A program made the position numbers and the translations under genes. The notes under the pieces were generated by a model. That model saw nothing but the letters and a program-made list of their open reading frames with translations, ran no database searches and had not been told where the DNA came from. Below, piece by piece: positions 34,328 to 43,592 of a DNA stretch of 64,000 nt. The stretch is from Collinsella sp. 4_8_47FAA (GTDB taxonomy: Bacteria > Actinomycetota > Coriobacteriia > Coriobacteriales > Coriobacteriaceae), in NCBI RefSeq assembly GCF_000763055.1, contig NZ_KN214135.1, forward strand, positions 337,460 through 401,459, in the 5' to 3' direction. Position 1 is the first letter of the stretch, and each line of letters begins with the position of its first letter.

Positions 34328-35224
34328 TTATTTCTTTGGCGCGTCGATTTGAACCGTGTTGGGAATAAGCTCAGTCGCGCAGGACCACCAGCCGTTTTGC
34401 TGGGCAGCGTCGGCAAGCCTTTCGGCCATGTCGGCGGTGTCGCAAATGGCAAACGAGCAGGCACCCGATCCGCACACATCTACAGCAACGGTGCCGTCCT
34501 GTTTACGCAGCCAGTCGAGGACCGTTTGAATCTGCGGCTCCATCTGTGCGGAAATGACACCCAGGTTGTTATGGATGAGTGCATATGCCGTCTCGGCATC
34601 ACCAGCACGCAAGGCAGAAGCTATCGCGCCGGGCTTGTCCGCAGGCACCGGGGCCTCGTCAAAACGTCGATAGGCCTCAATTGTCGAAACGCTCGCCTCG
34701 CGCGGCTTGACCAACACGACGGGCGTTGCGGGCAGCGCGGGGTACTCAGTTGCCAGCACGTCTCCTCCACCTACGTAGAACGCAGGGCTCGCATGCAAAA
34801 AGAACGGGACGTCAGCACCAATGCCGCGCGCGATGTCGTCGAGCGCGGGGTCGGTGCGATCAATTCCCCAGAGCTCCGCCAAGGCGACAATGACCGCGGC
34901 CGCATCCGTCGAGGGGCCGCCCAAGCCGGCGCACAATGGAATGCGCTTCTCAATCGTCACGCAGATGTTTGCCTCGCGACCATAATGCTCGGCCATAGCA
35001 ACCGCAGCCCGATACGCCGTATTCTTTTGCATGGGAAAATCTGATGCCGGAACCGTCTGAACGGCCAGCGCCTGTGCCGGCGTGACCGTCACGGTATCGG
35101 AAAGACCGACGGCTGCCATCAGGGAATCGACCCTGTGGTAGCCGCGGTCATCGCGCTCGGTATGAACCCCCAAGTAGAGGTTAATCTTTGCCGGCGCGGA
35201 AAGAGTCAGGGACCGATCGGTCAC
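34328..35224 (-). CDS. ispE: 4-diphosphocytidyl-2-C-methyl-D-erythritol kinase
   Basis: 298 residues, GTG start eight bases after GAGGAG. A GHMP kinase: N-terminal LSAPAKINLYLGVHTERDDRG, the phosphate loop KRIPLCAGLGGPSTDAAAV, and C-terminal VDVCGSGACSFAI. It phosphorylates CDP-methylerythritol in the MEP pathway, between IspD and IspF, which are encoded at 13-14.5 kb. It lies two bases after the Veg-like gene, so the two form one transcriptional unit from the promoter at 35591-35620. Confidence 0.95.
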   Translation of the reverse strand: MTDRSLTLSAPAKINLYLGVHTERDDRGYHRVDSLMAAVGLSDTVTVTPAQALAVQTVPASDFPMQKNTAYRAAVAMAEHYGREANICVTIEKRIPLCAGLGGPSTDAAAVIVALAELWGIDRTDPALDDIARGIGADVPFFLHASPAFYVGGGDVLATEYPALPATPVVLVKPREASVSTIEAYRRFDEAPVPADKPGAIASALRAGDAETAYALIHNNLGVISAQMEPQIQTVLDWLRKQDGTVAVDVCGSGACSFAICDTADMAERLADAAQQNGWWSCATELIPNTVQIDAPKK

Positions 35225-35226
35225 CG

Positions 35227-35523
35227 TTAGTGCTCCTCGAGCTGATTGCCGAGCGGGGTAAAGATATGCTCGCCGCTCTCAGGGTCGAACAGCTCGACCT
35301 GACCGGTGAGGACATCGATATACTGGTAGGACTGACGCGACTTGCGGCCGCGGCGCTCGTCAACCTCGACGATAAAGACGGCGGGGTGGACGCTCTTGAT
35401 GGTGCCCATGCGCTCGACAACGCGGGTGCGGCCCATGTTGGCCTTAACCTTGACGCGATCGCCCACCATATCGGTCAGCTTCTCGTGGATGTCGTCGACG
35501 TGATTGACTTCCATCTCTTCCAT
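35227..35523 (-). CDS. veg: Veg family protein
   Basis: 98 residues from ATG 35523, eight bases after GGAGG. It contains the compact SH3-like Veg domain: DIHEKLTDMVGDRVKVKANM, then RTRVVERMGTIKSVHPAVFI. In Bacillus, Veg is linked to biofilm matrix control; its biochemical role is unclear. Direct coupling to ispE is the arrangement known from Bacillus (veg next to ispE). A recognisable promoter precedes it. Confidence 0.85.
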   Translation of the reverse strand: MEEMEVNHVDDIHEKLTDMVGDRVKVKANMGRTRVVERMGTIKSVHPAVFIVEVDERRGRKSRQSYQYIDVLTGQVELFDPESGEHIFTPLGNQLEEH

Positions 35524-35590
35524 GAACAGGGCCTCCAGAAGGTGCAATTCAAAAAGGGGATAATACCCCTAAGATAGACAAAACTCTAAT

Positions 35591-35620
35591 ACTATAGCAC
35601 CCTGCTGCCGCCATACGCAA
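35591..35620 (-). promoter_or_regulatory. promoter of veg-ispE
   Basis: Minus strand TTGCGT (35615-35620), 18 bases, TATAGT (35591-35596), about 65 bases before the veg start. Confidence 0.55.
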
Positions 35621-35653
35621 GTAGCTTAAAAAGCCCGGTCCCAAATTGACTAC

Positions 35654-36100
35654 TTACAGACTATCGGTGTCCAAGACGATGGTGAACGGACCGTCGTTGA
35701 CAAGATCGACTTTCATATCGGCGCCGAAGATGCCATGTGCTACTTGCTCGACGTCCTCGCGCACAAGCGTCAAGAAGTACTCGTAGAGCTCGTTGGCGAC
35801 ATCGGGCGCGCCGGCATCCGTAAACGACGGACGGCGGCCGTGGCGGCAGTCGGCAAACAGCGTGAACTGCGATACCACGAGTACCTCACCGTCGACATCG
35901 GCCAGTGCCAAATTGGTCTTGCCGTTCTCATCCTCGTTGATGCGCAGGCCGCGGAGCTTGCCCCACAGCTTGTCGGCCTCGGCACGCGTATCGCCGTGGC
36001 CCACGCCCAGCAGCACCAGGTAGCCGCGTCCAATGCGGCCCACGCACTCGCCGTCGACCGTCACGCCGGCGTTGAGCACGCGCTGCACCACCGCACGCAC
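35654..36100 (-). CDS. dtd: D-aminoacyl-tRNA deacylase
   Basis: 148 residues, GTG start six bases after GAGGAG, within a few bases of the rdgB stop. Conserved signatures: [18 protein letters not shown] at the N-terminus, [19 protein letters not shown] and the C-terminal GxP-like segment. The homodimeric enzyme removes D-amino acids (classically D-Tyr) from tRNA. It is at the end of a run rph, rdgB, dtd. Confidence 0.95.
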   Translation of the reverse strand: MRAVVQRVLNAGVTVDGECVGRIGRGYLVLLGVGHGDTRAEADKLWGKLRGLRINEDENGKTNLALADVDGEVLVVSQFTLFADCRHGRRPSFTDAGAPDVANELYEYFLTLVREDVEQVAHGIFGADMKVDLVNDGPFTIVLDTDSL

Positions 36101-36103
36101 GGT

Positions 36104-36745
36104 CTACTCCTCGCCCGTCAGTTTGGCGGACAGATGCTCGAGCGCGTGGAAACGATGGCTGATGGCGTTTTTCTCGTCAGCCGTCAGCTCGGCCATGGTC
36201 TTGCCCGGCGTGTCGACCGGCAGGAACAGCGGGTCATAGCCAAAACCATGGTCGCCGCGGCCCTCGTGCGCGATAACGCCCTCGCAGGCGCCCTCGCCAT
36301 AGGTAACCAGACCATCCGTGTCGATGAGCACAACGACGCTCATAAAGCGCGCGGTGCGATCCTCGTCGGCCACGCCATCCAGATTCACGAGCAGCTTGGC
36401 GTTGTTGGCGGCATCGTCGCCGTGAACGCCCGCATAGCGCGCGCTATACACGCCCGGCTCGCCGCCCAGCGCGTCGACGACCAGGCCGGAATCGTCGGCG
36501 ATGGCCATAAGGCCCGTCTCCTCGACCGCAGCCTGCGCCTTGATGATGGCGTTCTCCAAAAACGTCGTGCCGTTTTCCTCGGGGTCCTCAAAATCGCCCA
36601 GCTGACCAAGCGCCACAAAGCGTACCTCGGGCATGACCTTGCCCAAAATGGCCTCAATCTCGGTGAGCTTATGGGCGTTGCCGGTTGCCACGACGATGGT
36701 CGCCGCCGGGTCGAGGGTGTCGATGTCAATCTTCTCAAGTGCCAT
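36104..36745 (-). CDS. rdgB: non-canonical purine NTP pyrophosphatase (RdgB/HAM1)
   Basis: 213 residues. Typical motifs: VVATGNAHKLTEIEAIL near residue 18, ADDSGLVVDALGGEPGVYSA with the catalytic Asp, and GFGYDPLFLP then ISHRFHAL near the C-terminus. It removes dITP, XTP and similar from the nucleotide pool. The next gene upstream is rph, a pairing common in bacteria, often as an rph-rdgB fusion or operon. A 143-base gap with a hairpin separates them here. Confidence 0.95.
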   Translation of the reverse strand: MALEKIDIDTLDPAATIVVATGNAHKLTEIEAILGKVMPEVRFVALGQLGDFEDPEENGTTFLENAIIKAQAAVEETGLMAIADDSGLVVDALGGEPGVYSARYAGVHGDDAANNAKLLVNLDGVADEDRTARFMSVVVLIDTDGLVTYGEGACEGVIAHEGRGDHGFGYDPLFLPVDTPGKTMAELTADEKNAISHRFHALEHLSAKLTGEE

Positions 36746-36855
36746 GACTGGCCTCCTTGTCTCTATATCAATGCCGCGCCGAGGGCAACGAGGGCCTCCG
36801 CCTCTCCCCTCTCAATCAACGGCAGTCTTGTGTCTAGACGTTTCCGCAGATAAAG

Positions 36856-36888
36856 CCTGCCAAAATAAACCTGTCCCTTTTTGGCAGG
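36856..36888 (-). terminator. hairpin with GGGACAGG loop right after rph
   Basis: Perfect 10-bp stem 36856-36865/36879-36888, 13-nt loop with GGGACAGGTTT on the minus strand, abutting the rph stop codon at 36889. The U-run lies in the stem, not after it. Same family as 3094 and 29258. Confidence 0.6.
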
Positions 36889-37614
36889 TTAGGCGATGAC
36901 TTGGCGCTGAAGCTCGATGAGCTCGGCGATACCCTTGTCGCCCAGGTCGAGCAGGACGTTGAGGCGTTTGCGGTCGAAGGGCGCCTGCTCGCCGGTGCCC
37001 TGGAGCTCGATCATCTCACCGGCGTCGGTGGCGACGAGGTTCATGTCGACCTCGGCATGGCTGTCCTCGGAATAATCCAAGTCGAGCAGGGTGTTGCCGT
37101 CGACAACGCCCATGGAAATGGCAGCCACCTGGCCGATAAGCGGGATGCGCTCGATCTTGCCCGCCTCGACCCACATGGCAAGGGCGTCGTGCAGTGCCAC
37201 CCAGGCGCCGGTAATGCTCGCCGTTCGCGTGCCGCCGTCTGCCTGAATCACGTCGCAGTCGACGGTAACGGTGTACTCGCCGAGTGCCTTCATATTGACG
37301 ACGGTACGCAGGCTGCGACCGATGAGGCGCTCGATCTCCATGGAGCGGCCCTTGCGGTTGGCATGCTCGCGCTTGCAGCGCTTGCCGGTCGACGCCGGCA
37401 GCATGGCGTATTCCGCAGTCACCCAGCCGGCCTTGGCGCCCTTTCGCCAGCCCGGCACGCCCTCCTCGATAGTGGCGGCGCACAGCACGCGCGTGTCGCC
37501 GAACTCGGCCAAACACGAGCCGTGGGCGTGCTTCATGACGCCACGGGTGAGCTTAACGGGGCGTAACTCGTTGGCGGCGCGACCGTTGGCGCGGTTGACC
37601 TGCATATACTCCAT
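36889..37614 (-). CDS. rph: ribonuclease PH
   Basis: 241 residues, normal length, ATG seven bases after AAAGGA. Conserved stretches: [20 protein letters not shown], the phosphate-binding [17 protein letters not shown] and [20 protein letters not shown], and [14 protein letters not shown] with active-site acids. RNase PH trims tRNA 3' ends using phosphate. It is followed by rdgB and dtd and preceded by murI. Confidence 0.96.
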   Translation of the reverse strand: MEYMQVNRANGRAANELRPVKLTRGVMKHAHGSCLAEFGDTRVLCAATIEEGVPGWRKGAKAGWVTAEYAMLPASTGKRCKREHANRKGRSMEIERLIGRSLRTVVNMKALGEYTVTVDCDVIQADGGTRTASITGAWVALHDALAMWVEAGKIERIPLIGQVAAISMGVVDGNTLLDLDYSEDSHAEVDMNLVATDAGEMIELQGTGEQAPFDRKRLNVLLDLGDKGIAELIELQRQVIA

Positions 37615-37669
37615 AGAAATATCCTTTCGGCAAAAGATGAAAGTGAGCCTTTGGTCGGTGACCTTGTAT

Positions 37670-38554
37670 CTATTTCAGTTCGTCGATATCGATATGTTCG
37701 ATGCTCTTGAGCGGCTGACCAAAGATAAAGCTGCCCGCCACCGCAAACTCGGCAATATTATCGGCCGTCGTTGCAAAACGATGTTGCGGCTCGGCTGCGT
37801 CGCCCGCCAGCTGCTCGCGGCGCGTGAGGATATCGGTCAGCTCGCGCGTGGTCTCCTCGGCGGAACTCACGACGCGCACCCCAGGCCCCAGTGCATGGCG
37901 GATAGGTCCCACCAACAGCGGGAAATGCGTACAGCCAAGCACCACGGTATCGATACCGTGGTCGCGCAGCGGCTCAACCGTGGCACCCACCAGCGCACGC
38001 ACGGCAGGCGTATCGAAGATGTCCTCGTTCTCAAGCCACTGTTCCTGCAGATGTGCACCCGAGGCGAGCTCGTGTTCGACAACCTCGACAAAGCTCGAGG
38101 CAGGACAGCCGTATACATCGACGCCGGCATCCAGATCCTGAATGGCGCGCGTGTAGGCGCCCGAGCGAATGGTGAGGTTGGTGGCGAGCACGCCCACGCG
38201 ACGCGTACGCGTGCTGTTGATTGCTGCACGGGCACCCGGCGCGATCACACCGATCACGGGAACGTCGAGCACCTGCTGGGCCAGACGCAAGGCCGCAGCG
38301 GTCGCCGTGTTGCAGGCGATGACCATAATCTTGACGTCGTGCTTCGAAAGCCAACGACCCGCCTGCAACGCAAACGAGCGCACCTCATCCTCGGTGCGGG
38401 TGCCGTAGGGGCAGCGCTTGGTGTCGCCAAAGTAGTAGACGGACTCGTGCGGCAGCGCCGTCGCAATCGCGCGCGCAACCGTCAGACCGCCCAAACCAGA
38501 ATCGAACACGCCAATCGGGCGCGTGTCGCCTGCCGGATTCTCGATATCGGACAT
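37670..38554 (-). CDS. murI: glutamate racemase
   Basis: 294 residues. The two catalytic cysteines are visible in ACNTATAAA and GCTHFPLL, and the N-terminal [15 protein letters not shown] and [11 protein letters not shown] are typical. It makes D-glutamate for peptidoglycan. It lies in the same direction as rph, a HAD phosphatase and a MurE-type ligase, so cell-wall and housekeeping functions share the cluster. Start ATG 38554 with GAGG close upstream. Confidence 0.95.
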   Translation of the reverse strand: MSDIENPAGDTRPIGVFDSGLGGLTVARAIATALPHESVYYFGDTKRCPYGTRTEDEVRSFALQAGRWLSKHDVKIMVIACNTATAAALRLAQQVLDVPVIGVIAPGARAAINSTRTRRVGVLATNLTIRSGAYTRAIQDLDAGVDVYGCPASSFVEVVEHELASGAHLQEQWLENEDIFDTPAVRALVGATVEPLRDHGIDTVVLGCTHFPLLVGPIRHALGPGVRVVSSAEETTRELTDILTRREQLAGDAAEPQHRFATTADNIAEFAVAGSFIFGQPLKSIEHIDIDELK

Positions 38555-38605
38555 TACCTCACCAGTCTCTCTCGAAAAGACATGTCCAAGTGCAGCGACG
38601 CCGCG

Positions 38606-39517
38606 CTACGAACGCGCCGCGACCAGCAGCTCTGCCGTCGCCGCCCAACCGTCGACAATTTTGCCGCGCGTAACGAAAGCGTTCTCGCAAGCAGCCAGGA
38701 ACTCGGGCGCGCCGGCGCTCGTCAGGCCATTCTCGACCAGGCAGAACGTGCCCACGTGATCGGCCATGTAGAAGTCGGACTCGGAATCGCCGAGCGCCAA
38801 CGTCTCCTCGCGCTCGATCCCTAGGTGCTCGCAGAAGCGCGCAATGGCAACGCCCTTGTTGAGGCCGGCGGGGTTGATGTTGAATGCGCGACCGTCCTCG
38901 ACGCGATCGAGCTCGAGCGTCGTCGGCTTGGACAGGTGAGTCAGATGGCCGTTGCAAGCCCAGATCAGACCGCAGCCGGCCTCGTCCAGGATGGCCTGGA
39001 CCTCATCGTCGGGCACATCGCCGCGCATGCCGACGGTGACCTCACGGTATTTGTAGCCGGTCGACATGTCGTTGTGGTACTCGATCTTGTGCGGCCAGCG
39101 GGCGAGAATCTTCTCGCACACGCCGGTCTGCTCGATCACCTGATGCGGCGTGAGGTCGCAGGCGGGGTCGTAGGGCATATCGCCGGTCAGGTACTCCCAA
39201 TCGTTGGCCTTGAGGTCGTACATGACCAGACCACCCATCTCGCCGATGTAGGAGTTGAGGCCGAGCACGCGCGCATCCTCGTGGATCATGGTGCGGTTGC
39301 GGCCCGAGGTGGGAACCACCTGCATGCCGGCGCGGGCAAGTGCCACGACAGCCTCGACGAGCTTGGTCGAGGGGTTGCCGTCGTTGTCGCGCAGCACGCA
39401 CGAGCCGGGTGCGAGCATCGTGGCGTCCAGGTCGGTAAAGACGTACTTAACCTTGGCAAGACGCTCGCGCATCTCGCCCGAAAGCTCAGCGACGGTCGGC
39501 AGGGTATTGTGGGACAT
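38606..39517 (-). CDS. HAD-superfamily hydrolase (Cof/sucrose-phosphatase-like)
   Basis: 303 residues from ATG 39517, five bases after GGAG; a GTG six bases further upstream is less likely. Motif I reads VFTDLDATML, with the nucleophilic Asp and the acid/base Asp two residues on. Motif II is VVPTSGRNR, and motif IV LALGDSESDFYMAD is typical of the C2-cap Cof subfamily, which acts on sugar phosphates and phosphoglycolate-like compounds. The exact substrate cannot be read. It sits between murI and a MurE-type ligase. Confidence 0.85.
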   Translation of the reverse strand: MSHNTLPTVAELSGEMRERLAKVKYVFTDLDATMLAPGSCVLRDNDGNPSTKLVEAVVALARAGMQVVPTSGRNRTMIHEDARVLGLNSYIGEMGGLVMYDLKANDWEYLTGDMPYDPACDLTPHQVIEQTGVCEKILARWPHKIEYHNDMSTGYKYREVTVGMRGDVPDDEVQAILDEAGCGLIWACNGHLTHLSKPTTLELDRVEDGRAFNINPAGLNKGVAIARFCEHLGIEREETLALGDSESDFYMADHVGTFCLVENGLTSAGAPEFLAACENAFVTRGKIVDGWAATAELLVAARS

Positions 39518-39550
39518 GGTCACTCCATTACGTAGAAGGGGCTTCTGGTC

Positions 39551-41068
39551 TTAGGCGTCGTACGCCGCAAGGGTGCGCTTGAGAATCGAACCATCGCGCC
39601 CACAAGGCTCGGGTCCGTTCTTGCGCAGCATACGCTCTTCCTCGCCCTTACCGGTCACGATGACCACGGCAGGACGGACGGTCTCACGCACGGCAGTCTC
39701 GATAGCGGCAACGCGATCAGTCACGATTTGCCAGTTATCATTTCCCTGCGCCTGAACGTTGCGCGCGATCTCGGCGCAAATATCCTCGACATCCTCGGGG
39801 CCGGGGTCATCCTCGGTAATCACGATTCGGTCGGCATACTTGCCAGCGGCGATGCCCATCGTGGTGCGTCGATCGACACCCTTACCACCCGTAGCGCCAA
39901 ATACAACCGCCAGCTCGCGCTCGGGATAGTTCTCGCGCAAGTCGCGCAGGAGTGTCTCGAGGCTCATGCCGTTATGTGCAAAATCGACGATACCCAAGAT
40001 TTTGCCCGATACGGACGGATAGAGCTCCATACGGCCGGGAACGAAGACGCCCTCAAAGCCGTGGACGATACCCTCTTCGGAAATGCCCAGGGCCTCGGCG
40101 CAGGCAATAGCGGCAAGCGCGTTGGACACATTGAACTTAACCGGCGTGGGAATCACAATGTCGCGCGTAAAGCGGGGCGTGCGCACCGTTGCCACCACGC
40201 CGCAGTCACCATTGCGAATCGCCAGCGCAAGCACGTCGGCACGCTCGTCGGTCAGGGAGAACGTCACCGTACGTTCGCAACGAGATGCCGCCTCGAGCAC
40301 ACGATCGACCTTATCCATATCGAGATTGACCACGGCAAAACGGCTCTGCGAGAAAATTTTGAGCTTGCTGGCAAAGTAATCCTCGAGCGTCGGATGCTCA
40401 ATCGGCGAAATGTGATCCTCGCCGATATTGGTAAAGGCGCCGACTTCAAAGGCGATCTTGCCCGTGCGCTCGTATTTGAGGCCCTGGCTCGATGCCTCCA
40501 TAACCAGCCACGGGGCACCCGCCTCCGCAGCATGTGCGATGCGAGACTGCAGCAGAAAGGATTCGGGAGTCGTCAGCTTGGAAGGACCCGTCTCGATGCC
40601 GTCGTCGAACTCAATGCCCGTATTAAGAGCGGGTCGATGACAGCCCGTAAGCTTGGCCTCGTTGGCGAGAATGCCGCGCAGATAAAAGCTACAGGTCGAC
40701 TTGCCCTTGGTACCTGTAAAGGCGCAGACCTTCACCCTACCCGACGGGTGCCCATAAAAGGCATCTGCCACCACGGCGAGCGTGCGACGAATATCACTCA
40801 CAATCACCGCGGGAAGATCAACATCGTAATCGACCTCGGAAACGTAGGCCACGGCGCCATCGGCGATTGCCGAAAGCAGGTACTCGCGCTTAAACGCGCG
40901 GCCCTTGCAGACAAACAACGTGCCCGGACGCACCTGGCGCGAGTCGTCAGTCGCAAACTCAATGCGCTGGTCGCACGAAGCGCTCGGTCTGGAAACAACA
41001 AGGTCATCTTCCTCGAGCAACTCTATATAGCGCATCAGAGTTAGCTTCTCTTGTGTCGGACTCGACAT
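39551..41068 (-). CDS. murE: UDP-N-acetylmuramyl peptide synthetase, MurE-type
   Basis: 505 residues from ATG 41068, preceded by AGAGAGG; the open frame starts much further up without support. The ATP-binding loop reads FTGTKGKSTCSFYL, with further Mur-ligase motifs NIGEDHISPIEHPTLEDYF and the C-terminal domain with VVFGATGGKGVDRRTTMG. Where meso-DAP enzymes have DNPR, this one has DDPGPED, so it probably adds another diamino acid such as ornithine or lysine; Collinsella is reported to have ornithine in its wall. Located near murI. It is distant from any mur-fts cluster. Confidence 0.85.
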   Translation of the reverse strand: MSSPTQEKLTLMRYIELLEEDDLVVSRPSASCDQRIEFATDDSRQVRPGTLFVCKGRAFKREYLLSAIADGAVAYVSEVDYDVDLPAVIVSDIRRTLAVVADAFYGHPSGRVKVCAFTGTKGKSTCSFYLRGILANEAKLTGCHRPALNTGIEFDDGIETGPSKLTTPESFLLQSRIAHAAEAGAPWLVMEASSQGLKYERTGKIAFEVGAFTNIGEDHISPIEHPTLEDYFASKLKIFSQSRFAVVNLDMDKVDRVLEAASRCERTVTFSLTDERADVLALAIRNGDCGVVATVRTPRFTRDIVIPTPVKFNVSNALAAIACAEALGISEEGIVHGFEGVFVPGRMELYPSVSGKILGIVDFAHNGMSLETLLRDLRENYPERELAVVFGATGGKGVDRRTTMGIAAGKYADRIVITEDDPGPEDVEDICAEIARNVQAQGNDNWQIVTDRVAAIETAVRETVRPAVVIVTGKGEEERMLRKNGPEPCGRDGSILKRTLAAYDA

Positions 41069-41352
41069 ACAAAGACCTCTCTCGCTAAATTCAGCCTTAA
41101 AGGGCAAAAGACGTCCCGCGGCAGAAACGATGAAACATTCTGTATTATCAACCATCCTAATATGCCACCTGACCTTGCGCGCACTGCAGCCTTCTAAAAA
41201 ATTGCATGGACTGTGCTGTGGGCCAATAAATGACAACAGTGTCCACCCCGTGTAAAAACAAGGAAATCTGGGTGCTATTCTTTATCCAAATGTCTTGATG
41301 CGCCTCATTGACCCACAATGCCGACTCATCATGCCCAAGCAAAGGATTCCAG
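41069..41352. other. divergent promoter region
   Basis: 284 bases between the MurE-type gene (minus) and the transporter gene (plus). A weak plus-strand promoter candidate TTGCAT (41202-41207) and AATAAA (41225-41230) is present. AT-richer than the surroundings. No gene or clear operator. Confidence 0.3.
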
Positions 41353-43401
41353 ATGAAACGACACTTCGAACGTCGCCACCGCTCGGCACATATCCAGTTG
41401 ACCCGGCGCATCGTCTGCGCCTTCGCGACGATCGTTGTGGCCCTTGCCACCACCATCGGCGCGAGCGGCTGTTCGTCCTCCCAGAACGCCTCGAGCACCT
41501 ACACACTCGTCGAGAATGGCAAGTTCACCGTCGCAAGTGACTTGGCCACACCCCCGTTTGAATACGTCAACGATTCCGGCGAAGACCAGGGCTTTACCTA
41601 TGAACTCATGGGCATGATCGCGGACGAGCTCGGTCTGGAGCTCAACTACTTGCCGGCGCAAAAGTTCGACGGCATTATCCCCATGGTCAAACAGGGTGTA
41701 AAGACCGATGTCGGCGCATGCAACATCACGATTACCGACGAGCGCAAGGACGAGGTCGACTTCACCGATCCCTATATCGACTCCAACCAGGGCGTCGCAG
41801 TTGCAAAGAACACTGGATACGACACGGTCGACAGCCTCAACGCACCGGGCGTCAAAATTGCCGTGCAGTCGGGCACCACATCCGAGGAGTGGGCAATCGA
41901 GAACCTGCCGCAGGCAACCACCGTCAACTTTGACGACTGGACGGCAGCCTTCACCGCCGTCATGAGTAGTCAGTGCCAGGCGGTCGTATGCGATCTTCCC
42001 GTTGAGCAGTGGATGGTTTCGAACTCCTTTACCGGTATGGAGATCATCAAAGAGGTTCCGACGGGCGAGCAGTTTGGCATTGCCGTCTCTAAAGACAACC
42101 CCGAGCTGACACAGGCCATCAACGATGCCCTTGCCAAGATCAAGAGCTCCGGCGCCTATGACAAACTGTACGAGAAGTGGTTTGGCATGGCACCCACGAG
42201 CGGGTCCGATAACGAGGATGCCTCGAGCCCAGACGACGCGACGGGCGCTTCACTCGCCGTCACCTCGGCGACCGCCAAGTCAAACGAAGACGGCGGCAAC
42301 GGCGTGCTCGGCGGCATCGCAACCCGCCTGACCTGGGAAGCGACAACGGGTAGCGACGAGGGCGACGTTTCGCAAATTGAGCTTGAGCTGCCCGAAGGCG
42401 GGTCATTTGAAAGCACCGATGTTAAGGTCACGCTGCTCGACGGACTGAACCAGACGGGTGCCAAGGCATCGTGCTCGCTGGACGGCTCAAAGCTCGTCAT
42501 CAAGTTCGCCGATCCCGTCGCTGCCGGCTCGCAGATTCGCGTTGTCGTCCCCGACGTCGTATTCCCGAGCAACGCGGGTGCCTATGCCGTCACCGGCAGC
42601 TATGTCACCGACGGCGACAAGCGAGATCTTCCCGAGAGCCCCACCATCAGCGTCTCGGAGAGCACCATGGTGCAAGAAATCGTCGCCTGGCTCGATGCCC
42701 AGCCTTGGGTTGCCGCATGGAACTCCAACCCGTTTTTGGGCATGTTCTGCAAGCCGCAGATTATCGTCACCTCAATCGCCTCGCTCTTTAAGGGCTGGGG
42801 CATAGCACTTGCCGTGACCGCCATCGGTTTTCCGCTCGCCATCCCCATCGGCTTGCTGTTTGCCTTTATGAAAATCAGTCATAGTCGTATGCTGCGCGGC
42901 ATCGCCGTGACATACATCAACGTCCTGCGCGGAACCCCGCTCTTCCTGCAGATCTACATTGCGTTCTTTGGGTTCCCTATGATCGGTCTCAACGTGCCCA
43001 ATCTGCCGCTCGGCGTTGGCGTGCTCGCCATCAACTGTTCGGCCTATCTTGCCGAGATTTTCCGTGCCGGCATCGAGAGCGTACCGCATGGTCAAGCGGA
43101 AGCTGCCTACTCGCTTGGCATGACTTGGTCCCAAGTTATGTCGCGCATCGTGGTCCCGCAGGCTGTACGTTACGTTATACCGACTATGACCAGCGAGTTC
43201 GTTATGCTGTACAAGGACACGTCGCTGCTTTCGAGCGTTGGCGTCATGGAGCTCATGCTGTTCTCCAAAAACCTCACGGCCACCACGGGCAACATTACGC
43301 CCTACATTTGCGCCGCACTTTACTATCTGGTCGTGACGATTCCGCTCATCCACATCGTCACCAAGGTGGAGCACCGTCTCGCCGAGCGCAGCAAGCGCTA
43401 A
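41353..43401 (+). CDS. polar amino acid ABC transporter, substrate-binding protein fused to permease
   Basis: 682 residues from ATG 41353. A lipoprotein signal ends in GASGC (Cys 40). Residues about 50-280 are a type 3 periplasmic binding domain (FTVASDLATPPFEYVNDSGE, TDERKDEVDFTDPYI). An unassigned beta-rich segment (about 300-440) follows. From about 470 on comes a HisM/GlnP-type permease with the EAA-like loop VPHGQAEAAYSLGMTWSQV. The binding domain is thus tethered to its channel. No ATPase gene adjoins it, so the GlnQ-type partner must be elsewhere. The next gene is asnB, which suggests uptake of glutamine, asparagine or related acids, but this is inferred. Confidence 0.9.
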   Translation: MKRHFERRHRSAHIQLTRRIVCAFATIVVALATTIGASGCSSSQNASSTYTLVENGKFTVASDLATPPFEYVNDSGEDQGFTYELMGMIADELGLELNYLPAQKFDGIIPMVKQGVKTDVGACNITITDERKDEVDFTDPYIDSNQGVAVAKNTGYDTVDSLNAPGVKIAVQSGTTSEEWAIENLPQATTVNFDDWTAAFTAVMSSQCQAVVCDLPVEQWMVSNSFTGMEIIKEVPTGEQFGIAVSKDNPELTQAINDALAKIKSSGAYDKLYEKWFGMAPTSGSDNEDASSPDDATGASLAVTSATAKSNEDGGNGVLGGIATRLTWEATTGSDEGDVSQIELELPEGGSFESTDVKVTLLDGLNQTGAKASCSLDGSKLVIKFADPVAAGSQIRVVVPDVVFPSNAGAYAVTGSYVTDGDKRDLPESPTISVSESTMVQEIVAWLDAQPWVAAWNSNPFLGMFCKPQIIVTSIASLFKGWGIALAVTAIGFPLAIPIGLLFAFMKISHSRMLRGIAVTYINVLRGTPLFLQIYIAFFGFPMIGLNVPNLPLGVGVLAINCSAYLAEIFRAGIESVPHGQAEAAYSLGMTWSQVMSRIVVPQAVRYVIPTMTSEFVMLYKDTSLLSSVGVMELMLFSKNLTATTGNITPYICAALYYLVVTIPLIHIVTKVEHRLAERSKR

Positions 43402-43422
43402 CCGCTCATACATAGCGTTCAC

Positions 43423-43467
43423 AACCACGACCCGCCGCTTCATCTGAAGATCGGGCCGTGGTTTTTT
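43423..43467 (+). terminator. transporter gene terminator
   Basis: 12-nt arms 43423-43434/43452-43463 with one mismatch, then a run of T (to 43467). A small perfect 9-bp hairpin (43540-43548/43552-43560) follows in the asnB leader. Confidence 0.85.
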
Positions 43468-43592
43468 CGGTTCGCTCGGCGCTTATGCCCTATCACGAAA
43501 CAAAAGATTGGCATGATAGTAAAGATTATTTGACATCAGCTGCCGCAATCCTTGCGGCAGTACACCTGAGCCGTCAGCAGAAAGGATCTTGC

